Shown one piece after another: positions 1 to 5,425 of a DNA stretch of 6,747 bases. Position 1 is the stretch's first letter. Every line of letters begins with the position of its first letter. This stretch comes from Phycisphaerae bacterium (GTDB taxonomy: Bacteria > Planctomycetota > Phycisphaerae > Phycisphaerales > SM1A02): NCBI GenBank assembly GCA_018663565.1, contig JABJQE010000013.1, forward strand, positions 1 through 6,747, in the 5' to 3' direction. A program made the translations under genes and the position numbers. The notes beneath the pieces are model-generated. The model ran no database searches. It was not told the origin of the DNA and saw nothing but the letters and a program-made list of their open reading frames with translations.

Positions 1-1197
1 GCCCGCGATCAGTCCCTGTCCCGCTGCTTCTTCGTATCCGCTTGTGCCATTGATTTGCCCTGCGAGAAACAATCCAGCCACCGACTTGACCATGCAGGTT
101 GCATCGATTTGATGCGGACGCACCATGTCGTACTCGACGGCGTAGCCATACTGCACAATCTCAGCGTGCTCGCATCCTGGCATTGCCCGCACAATCTCGA
201 TCTGAACATCCGGTGGAAGCGAAGTGCTGATGCCGTTGCAGTACACCAATTCTCCATCGAGAGTCTCGGGCTCGAGAAAGACATGGTGGCTGTCTCTATC
301 TGCAAACCGAACAACCTTATCTTCGATGCTCGGGCAATACCGTGGACCCGATTCAGCCTTGATCTGGCCGCTGAACATGGGCGCTTTGTCGAGGTTGGCG
401 CGAATCAAGTCATGCGACTCGGGGGTCGTTCGGCTGATGCGGCACGTGATCTGCTCGAGCGGCGGGAACGTATCGCCCGCGAGATCACTAAACGGAACTG
501 GCGGATCGTCGCCAGATTGTGGTTCGAGCAACTCCCAATCAATTGTGCTCAGCCGAAGCCGTGGCGGCGTGCCTGTCTTCAATCTGCCAAGTTCAAGGCC
601 GAGTCGCAGCAAACATCCGGAAATCCCGTCGGCAGTGCCCTCGCCCACGCGTCCGCCCGGCGTTTTCTTGCAGCCGGTATGCATCAGCGCTCGCATGAAT
701 GTGCCGGTCGTCAACACAACCGCGGACGCTCGGCATGTGGTGCCATCTGCGCACTCCACGCCAACGCAGCTACCGTCTTCCAGAATGAACTCGGCCACTG
801 TTCCTGCCAACACCGTAATATTGTCGCAAGATGCAATCTGCTTCTGCACGAAGGATGCATAGGCATCTTTGTCGCACTGCGCCCGAGGACCCTGCACAGC
901 TGGACCTTTTGATTGGTTGAGCACTTTGAAGAGAATGCCAGAGGCATCTGCTGCGCGTCCCATCAACCCGCCGAGCGCGTCGATTTCACGAACAACCTGA
1001 CCCTTCGCAAGCCCGCCAATTGCAGGGTTGCACGACATCACACCAATCTTGGAGGGGTCCATTGTGATCAACGCAACCAGCCCATCCACGCCAAGCATCT
1101 GCGACGCAGCCCACGCGGCTTCAACGCCAGCGTGTCCGCCGCCTACGACGATGACGTCGTAGTGCGATTGAATCGAGTTCAGCTGCCGACTGTCCAC
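1..1197 (-). CDS. mnmG: MnmG (GidA), tRNA U34 carboxymethylaminomethyl-modifying flavoprotein, C-terminus beyond window
   Basis: MnmG works with the GTPase MnmE in the cytoplasm to add the carboxymethylaminomethyl group at C5 of wobble uridine 34 in several tRNAs, using FAD, NADH and a methylene-tetrahydrofolate carbon. The frame is open from the left edge and shows the family signatures in order: the Rossmann FAD loop GGGHAG at residues 19-24, SCNPAIGG near 55-62 with conserved Cys56, DALGGLM near 73-79, GRLKTGTPPR in mid-protein, RYCPSIEDK with the second conserved Cys near 288, NGISTSLP, and GQINGTSGYEEAAGQG just before the window ends. About 399 residues are visible of a usual 620-630, so the MnmE- and tRNA-binding C-terminal helical domain is missing only because of the window edge. 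The start is a GTG 12 codons before the YDVIVVGGG strand; no ATG lies upstream of the FAD loop and no strong Shine-Dalgarno is visible. It overlaps the end of korB by 19 bases, suggesting translational coupling. The family call is secure; the exact start is less so. Confidence 0.96.
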   Translation of the reverse strand, partial: MDSRQLNSIQSHYDVIVVGGGHAGVEAAWAASQMLGVDGLVALITMDPSKIGVMSCNPAIGGLAKGQVVREIDALGGLMGRAADASGILFKVLNQSKGPAVQGPRAQCDKDAYASFVQKQIASCDNITVLAGTVAEFILEDGSCVGVECADGTTCRASAVVLTTGTFMRALMHTGCKKTPGGRVGEGTADGISGCLLRLGLELGRLKTGTPPRLRLSTIDWELLEPQSGDDPPVPFSDLAGDTFPPLEQITCRISRTTPESHDLIRANLDKAPMFSGQIKAESGPRYCPSIEDKVVRFADRDSHHVFLEPETLDGELVYCNGISTSLPPDVQIEIVRAMPGCEHAEIVQYGYAVEYDMVRPHQIDATCMVKSVAGLFLAGQINGTSGYEEAAGQGLIAG

Positions 1198-2207
1198 GTG
1201 TCTGGCCCAGCCACCAAGGCGGCAATATCTGCATCTGGGCTTTCCGCCTGAGCCCGCTGAACTTGAGCGCGGCTTTCCTGTTCATACGCCGGGCGGTCGG
1301 GGTTGCAGTACAACACACCGAGCGGCTCTGGAAGATCAGGACACTGCATATTTGCAAGCGTAAAGGCAAGCGTGCGATCGGTTTCGTCATGGATCAGCAG
1401 ATCTTTTTCGGTCACGCCACCCTGTCCGATCGTAACTGCACGAGGCCGACCGTTGACGATCATGACGCCCTTGTCACGGTTCTCGCCAAAAATCAGAGGT
1501 TCTCCATTCACAAGATCCACGGTGTTGTTCGGCCGCGTGTCTTTTTGTGAAGCGTAGAACCAGGCCTTGTGGTTGAAGATATTGCAGTCTTGGTACACCT
1601 CAATAAATGCGCATCCGGCATGGGCCGCGGCGCGTTCCATAACAGGCACAAGCATCTTGGCATCAACGTCAATGCTGCGAGCGACGAAGGTGCACTCCGC
1701 CGCAAGAGCGAGGGCTAGTGGGTTGACCGGCTCATCAATGGAACCCATCGGCGTAGATTTGGTGACTTTGCCACGCTCACTTGTTGGCGAATACTGCCCC
1801 TTGGTCAAACCATAAATACGGTTATTGAGAAGCAAAATTCGCACGCCGACGTTGCGGCGCATCGCATGGATGGTGTGGTTACCGCCGATCGATAGCAGAT
1901 CGCCATCACCCGACACGATCCACACATCCAAATCTGGGTTTTCCAGCTTTACGCCAGTCGCGAAGGCTGGCGCGCGGCCGTGAATAGAGTGCAGACCATA
2001 GGTTTCCATGTAGTACGGAAAGCGGGCTGCGCAACCAATGCCAGAGACGAACACGAATTCTTCCTTACGGCGACCGAGTTTGGGAAGCGTTTTGCGTACC
2101 GCGGCGAGCACCGCATAATCGCCACAACCCGGGCACCACCGAACATCTTGGTCGGTGGCAAAGTCCTTGGGCTTATATGTTGGGAGGGGAAGATCGACCG
2201 TACTCAT
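1179..2207 (-). CDS. korB: 2-oxoacid (2-oxoglutarate):ferredoxin oxidoreductase beta subunit, KorB
   Basis: This is the thiamine-diphosphate and [4Fe-4S] subunit of a 2-oxoacid:ferredoxin oxidoreductase: it decarboxylates the 2-oxoacid and passes electrons to ferredoxin. At 342 residues it has normal length for KorB-type subunits. The four expected cluster cysteines are present: C25 and C28 in WCPGCG, C59 in GIGCAARFPYY, and C208 in YQDCNIFNH. The diphosphate and Mg2+ binding motif is GDGDLLSIGGNH (100-111), followed by NNRIYGLTKGQ (128-138), typical of this family. The ATG overlaps the korA stop codon as ATGA and has a strong Shine-Dalgarno, so the start is well supported and the two subunits are made in coupled fashion. 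The 3' end overlaps mnmG. I see no ferredoxin domain, fitting a two-subunit enzyme. Substrate choice between 2-oxoglutarate and other 2-oxoacids cannot be read with certainty; the close pairing with a gamma-alpha fused KorA favours 2-oxoglutarate. Confidence 0.95.
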   Translation of the reverse strand: MSTVDLPLPTYKPKDFATDQDVRWCPGCGDYAVLAAVRKTLPKLGRRKEEFVFVSGIGCAARFPYYMETYGLHSIHGRAPAFATGVKLENPDLDVWIVSGDGDLLSIGGNHTIHAMRRNVGVRILLLNNRIYGLTKGQYSPTSERGKVTKSTPMGSIDEPVNPLALALAAECTFVARSIDVDAKMLVPVMERAAAHAGCAFIEVYQDCNIFNHKAWFYASQKDTRPNNTVDLVNGEPLIFGENRDKGVMIVNGRPRAVTIGQGGVTEKDLLIHDETDRTLAFTLANMQCPDLPEPLGVLYCNPDRPAYEQESRAQVQRAQAESPDADIAALVAGPDTWTVGS

Positions 2208-4093
2208 TGTCCTGCCTCCTCGACTACTGAGCGAATACCCGCGGCGAGTTCGGCAACGTTAAATCCGCGGCCCTGAATCACATTAATGCTCTTGGCATCA
2301 ACAAGATGAGCCGCTCGGAGCAACATAGAAAGTTGACCAGAATTCACTTCTGGCACGATGATGTTTTTGTATCGACCCAGCACGTCGCCAATATTGGACG
2401 GCATTGGATTCATATGTCGCAGGTGGACCGTTGCCACAGGAAGTCCCTCTGACTCAAGTTTTTCTGCGGCCGACAAGATGGCGCCCTGTGTCCCGCCCCA
2501 GCCTATCACCAGGGTGTCTGAACCGACGTTGCCACCAACTTCCATTGGCGGAATAATATTGGCAACGCGAGCCACCTTCTCCGCTCGGGTTGCAACCATT
2601 TCTTGATGGTTCAGCCCGTCATAACTAACGGCGCCAGTGGTGCCATCTTTCTCAAGACCGCCGAGGCGATGTTCAAGACCGGCGGTTCCTGGTATCGCCC
2701 ATCGACGAGCAAGTGTTTCAGGATCTCGCAGGTATGGCTCAAATGCATCCTCTGCATCGGGCTGAGCAACAGGGTGTTCAACAATAATGTCTGGAATCGA
2801 AGCAACATCAGGCACAAGCCATGGCTCTGCACCATTGGCGATGCCCGCATCACTCAGCACAATGACCGGGCACATTGCGTGCACCGCTAGTCGCACCGCT
2901 TCAATCGCAATATCAAAGCAATCAGATGGCGAGGCGGCTGCAAGAACAATGCACGGCGCTTCGCCAGATCGGCCAAACATGGCCTGCAGCAAGTCTGCCT
3001 GCTCGGTCTTTGTTGGCATACCTGTCGCGGGGCCGGCCCGCTGCACGTCAACCACCACCAGGGGAAGTTCATACATCACGGCGAGGCCGAGCGCTTCGCC
3101 CTTCAAGGCGAGGCCCGGTCCGGACGTACCCGTCATGCCAATTCCGCCGGCATAACTCACGCCAATTGCTGCAGCGACGGCAGCAATTTCATCCTCGGCT
3201 TGGAATGTCTGAATACCGAATCGTTTCAATCCCGCCAGCCCGTGGAGCAGCTCTGAGGCTGGAGTAATCGGGTATCCGCAATAACTGAGCTGCTTACTGG
3301 CTTTCTTGCTCGCCACTGCGAAGCCAAGCACCATGGCTTCGTTACCTGAAATCTTGCGGTACACGCCAGGTGGAAGTTCCGCAGCGGCGACTTGGTATCG
3401 CTCGGGAATGGCTTCGGTTGTTTCACCAAATGCCCAGCCCACCTTGAGCGCGGTCACATTTATGGCCGCCACTTCGGGAAGTTTCTTCTTCGCACCAAAG
3501 TACGACTCGAGCCAATCGATTGTTAGTTGAAGCGGGCGGTCGTACATCCAGCACACCAGACCGAGTGCAAACATGTTTCTGCAGCGGTCAATATTCTTGG
3601 AACTCTGACCACTGTCCGCGAGCGCTTCGCGAACAATGCGCGTCATGGGCACCTTTACGATGCGGTACCGCGAATTGGCCACTTCGTCGGCGAGCGGCGC
3701 TGCGTCTGGGGCGTACCCCGCCTTCTTGAGTCCGACCTTGGTGAATTCATCTTCGTCGGCAATGATCATGCCGCCCTGTCTCACCTCAGACATGTTGGTC
3801 TTGAACGCTGCGGGGTTCATCGCGACCAAGACATCAACCGAGTCACCGGGTGTGTGAATCGGCCGAGCTGCGAAGTGCACCTGGAAGCCCGACACACCAA
3901 AGGTTGTGCCGCGGGGCGCCCGAATTTCTGCGGGGAAGTCCGGGAAGGTGGAAAAATCATTCCCCAATACCGCGGTGGTACTAGTGAATTGACCACCAGC
4001 GAGTTGCATGCCGTCGCCGCTGTCGCCGGCAAATCGAACAGCCACTGATTCCACTGCGGTGGGGGTGTTTATATCGATGGTCTGGCTGCTCAC
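2204..4093 (-). CDS. korA: 2-oxoacid (2-oxoglutarate):ferredoxin oxidoreductase gamma-alpha fused subunit, KorA
   Basis: This is the partner of KorB in the ferredoxin-reducing conversion of a 2-oxoacid and CoA to acyl-CoA and CO2. From the GTG at 4093 it has 629 residues, and two family domains are fused. The N-terminal gamma domain (about 16-200) contains RFAGDSGDGMQ (20-30). The alpha domain (about 250-629) contains YPITPASE (274-281), the substrate-loop signature, then QAEDEIAAV, the GMTGTSGPG turn (319-327) and GPATGMPTKTEQADL (354-368), all typical of KorA. No ferredoxin-like cysteine cluster is seen. The start is uncertain: a TTG at 4174 would add 27 residues (656 total), but that stretch resembles no family sequence, while the GTG has AGGA ten bases upstream and leaves about 15 residues before the conserved core. 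With the GTG, about 100 bases separate it from the upstream beta-helix gene; with the TTG only 22. It overlaps korB by four bases. Confidence 0.95.
   Translation of the reverse strand: MSSQTIDINTPTAVESVAVRFAGDSGDGMQLAGGQFTSTTAVLGNDFSTFPDFPAEIRAPRGTTFGVSGFQVHFAARPIHTPGDSVDVLVAMNPAAFKTNMSEVRQGGMIIADEDEFTKVGLKKAGYAPDAAPLADEVANSRYRIVKVPMTRIVREALADSGQSSKNIDRCRNMFALGLVCWMYDRPLQLTIDWLESYFGAKKKLPEVAAINVTALKVGWAFGETTEAIPERYQVAAAELPPGVYRKISGNEAMVLGFAVASKKASKQLSYCGYPITPASELLHGLAGLKRFGIQTFQAEDEIAAVAAAIGVSYAGGIGMTGTSGPGLALKGEALGLAVMYELPLVVVDVQRAGPATGMPTKTEQADLLQAMFGRSGEAPCIVLAAASPSDCFDIAIEAVRLAVHAMCPVIVLSDAGIANGAEPWLVPDVASIPDIIVEHPVAQPDAEDAFEPYLRDPETLARRWAIPGTAGLEHRLGGLEKDGTTGAVSYDGLNHQEMVATRAEKVARVANIIPPMEVGGNVGSDTLVIGWGGTQGAILSAAEKLESEGLPVATVHLRHMNPMPSNIGDVLGRYKNIIVPEVNSGQLSMLLRAAHLVDAKSINVIQGRGFNVAELAAGIRSVVEEAGQ
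2215..2221 (-). promoter_or_regulatory. Shine-Dalgarno site for korB inside the end of korA
   Basis: Read on the minus strand, GAGGAGG sits seven bases before the korB ATG and also encodes the last Glu-Glu of KorA. It is the strongest ribosome binding site in the window. Together with the ATGA stop-start overlap it fixes the korB start and points to coupled translation of the two subunits in equal amounts. Confidence 0.85.
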
Positions 4094-4196
4094 GAGAGAT
4101 GGATCCTGCGAGGCTTGGGGTTGAATATAGTCCGTAGAAACCGTGATTCTAGGGACACACACAAGTCGAGGCAAGATCTCAGAGCCCTCAAGATCC

Positions 4197-5276
4197 TCAG
4201 TCGGCGGGTGTTTCCTGTTCTCCCCAGAGGCTCATCAGGATCGCCACATCTCGAATGTCTACGTTTGCGTCGTCATTCAGATCGCCTGGGCGAGGCAGAC
4301 GGCAGGCCGCGGCCCGCACGGCAACGCAGTCGGTATCGGCCCCAGACCATCGCCCACCAGCCTCCCGGCAGGCCGATCGCGTGACTTCAATGCACATTGC
4401 CTCGATGCAGCAGGCCCCCTTCGGGGGCGAAACGTCGGCGTGCCATTGACCGAAGACGGTGTCTCCAATGGTTCGGAATTCTACTTCTTCGAGATCGACC
4501 TTGGCGTGATAGCCCTGATAGATCGCCCCGCCCGAAAGCCCCGCCGAATTGCGTACAAAGACGCACCGAGCAATGGACGCCTTGCTGTCATAGACATAGA
4601 CCGCCCCACCGTTATAGGCGGCGTGACATTCTTCGAACCGACAATCTGAGAGCTGCACGTGACTACCAGAATCAGCCGCAAGTCCACCTCCACCAAATAG
4701 GGCCGTATTTGAAACAAATCGGCAGTCTACGAACGTGGCCTCGCTGTCATTCAAAGAGACGCCGCCACCCCGCTCGGCTCGGTTAAACGAGAAGATGCAC
4801 CGGACAAAGCGTGGTGTCGCGTGCTCTGCGGCCCAGACACCACCGCCCTCATAGGTCGCTACATTCCCAATCACGCGGCAATTCTCAATGAGCAGGGAGC
4901 AGCCTCGGAGCACCAGCCCCCCACCGACCGTGGCAGTCTTACCGTGTCGCGACGGGTCCCCGCTGCCCCCCGTAAACCGAAATCCTCGAATAACCACAGA
5001 CTCGCTCGCTGAGCCTATGCAGGTCAGTGCCGGAGCATTGAGATCCGTGGCATCAACAACAGTCCGCGAGGGACCTGTTTCAGCCTCCAGAATAATGGGC
5101 TTCCCCGTCATCTCGATCGCTTCGCGGTAGGTCCCCGGCCCGACGATCACACGGTCACCTGGCTGAGCACTATCCACCGCGGCTTGAATCGTCCGGTGAT
5201 CAGCGGGCACCCGAATAGTCTCCGCAGCTGCCACTTGGGCAAGCATCATCGGGATCAGTGTGAGTAGCAATCGCAT
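4197..5276 (-). CDS. Secreted right-handed parallel beta-helix protein with cysteine module and dockerin-like EF-hand C-terminus
   Basis: This is an exported protein of 359 residues, not assignable to a named enzyme. Residues 1-18 form a signal peptide (basic MR, hydrophobic core, AAA before Glu19). Next comes TIQAAVDSAQPGDRVIVGPGTY (29-50, with intervening residues), the opening typical of pectin-lyase-like beta-helix proteins, and five rungs (about 129-270) of the pattern CxFxxNxAxxGGG. Residues 287-325 form a cysteine module with seven Cys (GACC, then C295, C303, C317, C325). The C-terminus (331-352) is one EF-hand loop with ligands at D332, N334, D336, N338, D340 and D343, ending in LWG. 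No catalytic lyase signature is recognisable; structural, adhesive or glycan-binding roles are possible. An in-frame GTG at 5384 would add 36 residues ahead of the signal peptide and is rejected; the ATG at 5276 gives a normal export signal, though without a clear Shine-Dalgarno. It lies upstream of korA on the same strand but probably has its own promoter. Confidence 0.88.
   Translation of the reverse strand: MRLLLTLIPMMLAQVAAAETIRVPADHRTIQAAVDSAQPGDRVIVGPGTYREAIEMTGKPIILEAETGPSRTVVDATDLNAPALTCIGSASESVVIRGFRFTGGSGDPSRHGKTATVGGGLVLRGCSLLIENCRVIGNVATYEGGGVWAAEHATPRFVRCIFSFNRAERGGGVSLNDSEATFVDCRFVSNTALFGGGGLAADSGSHVQLSDCRFEECHAAYNGGAVYVYDSKASIARCVFVRNSAGLSGGAIYQGYHAKVDLEEVEFRTIGDTVFGQWHADVSPPKGACCIEAMCIEVTRSACREAGGRWSGADTDCVAVRAAACRLPRPGDLNDDANVDIRDVAILMSLWGEQETPAD
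4221..4286 (-). other. Dockerin-like single EF-hand calcium loop at the C-terminus
   Basis: Residues 331-352 begin GDLNDDANVDIRD. Canonical EF-hand ligand positions 1, 3, 5, 7, 9 and 12 are occupied by D332, N334, D336, N338, D340 and D343; position 6, usually Gly, is Ala. A hydrophobic helix ending in SLWG follows. True cellulosomal dockerins carry two such loops, and only one is present here, with seven more residues before the stop. In Planctomycetota such tails are common on secreted proteins and may serve in anchoring or complex assembly; that role is inferred. Confidence 0.7.
4302..4418 (-). other. Cysteine-rich 'GACC' module of the secreted protein
   Basis: Residues 287-325 read GACC, C295, C303, GGRW at 307-310, C317 and C325. 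Modules of this shape occur near the C-termini of many predicted secreted Planctomycetota proteins. The spacing suggests a small disulfide-stabilised fold, which fits the exported location, but its function is unknown to me. It separates the beta-helix from the EF-hand tail. Confidence 0.6.
4467..4892 (-). repeat. Beta-helix rung repeats, five units of about 25-27 residues
   Basis: Within the secreted protein, five degenerate protein repeats follow the pattern (hydrophobic)xxCxFxxNxAxxGGG. The aligned cysteines are C133, C160, C185, C212 and C238, spaced 27, 25, 27 and 26 residues apart. Five residues after each cysteine stands N138, N165, N190, C217 and N243, which in a parallel beta-helix would stack as an asparagine ladder broken at the fourth rung. 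Glycine runs follow at 144, 170, 195, 223 and 249. The DNA itself has diverged and shows no tandem identity, so this is an old structural repeat and not a recent duplication. Confidence 0.8.
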
Positions 5277-5425
5277 GTGTACTGGACATTCAATCACGTC
5301 GGTGGCAAAAAGTCCACTGCTAGACGCTTCCGAGTTAGTATGAGAACCTCTGAGTCTACGCAACTGGCGTCGTGTCAAGCCCACCGACCGGCATCAATTC
5401 CATTTCTAGGGGGGCGAGGTCACCG
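5277..5425. other. Divergent intergenic region
   Basis: This stretch of 149 bases separates the minus-strand beta-helix gene from the plus-strand FHA-ATPase gene, so it should hold both promoters. A perfect TTGACA lies on the minus strand (5373-5378) and a TGGACA on the plus strand (5284-5289), but neither is followed at 16-18 bases by a convincing -10 hexamer. No operator palindrome, riboswitch or small gene is evident. Confidence 0.5.
5416..5420 (+). promoter_or_regulatory. Shine-Dalgarno site for the FHA-ATPase gene
   Basis: GAGGT begins ten bases and ends five bases before the ATG at 5426. It follows a run of guanines. It supports this ATG, which is also placed just ahead of the first beta strand of the FHA domain. 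Confidence 0.65.

Noticed and set aside
55..912. Long plus-strand open frame opposite mnmG
   Set aside because: It is the antisense shadow of the clearly recognised MnmG coding sequence and shows no protein family signature of its own.
4124..4129. TATATT as a -10 element for korA on the minus strand
   Set aside because: The -10 match is good, but the hexamer 17 bases upstream (CTAGAA) matches the -35 consensus at only two positions; kept as a note, not called.
4174..4196. Hairpin GATCT...AGATC after the beta-helix stop as a terminator
   Set aside because: The stem is only about five base pairs and no U-tract follows.
5284..5306. TGGACA on the plus strand as a promoter for the FHA-ATPase gene
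   Set aside because: The hexamer 17 bases on is CAAAAA, only three of six matches to a -10, and the site lies over 100 bases from the start codon.
5373..5378. Perfect TTGACA on the minus strand as the -35 of the beta-helix gene
   Set aside because: At 16-18 bases the following hexamers (such as ACTCAG) do not resemble TATAAT, so the match may be chance; it also encodes Leu-Thr only in the rejected extension.
5277..5384. N-terminal extension of the beta-helix protein from an in-frame GTG at 5384
   Set aside because: It would place 36 polar, Arg/Ser-rich residues ahead of a well-formed signal peptide; the ATG at 5276 gives a normal export signal.
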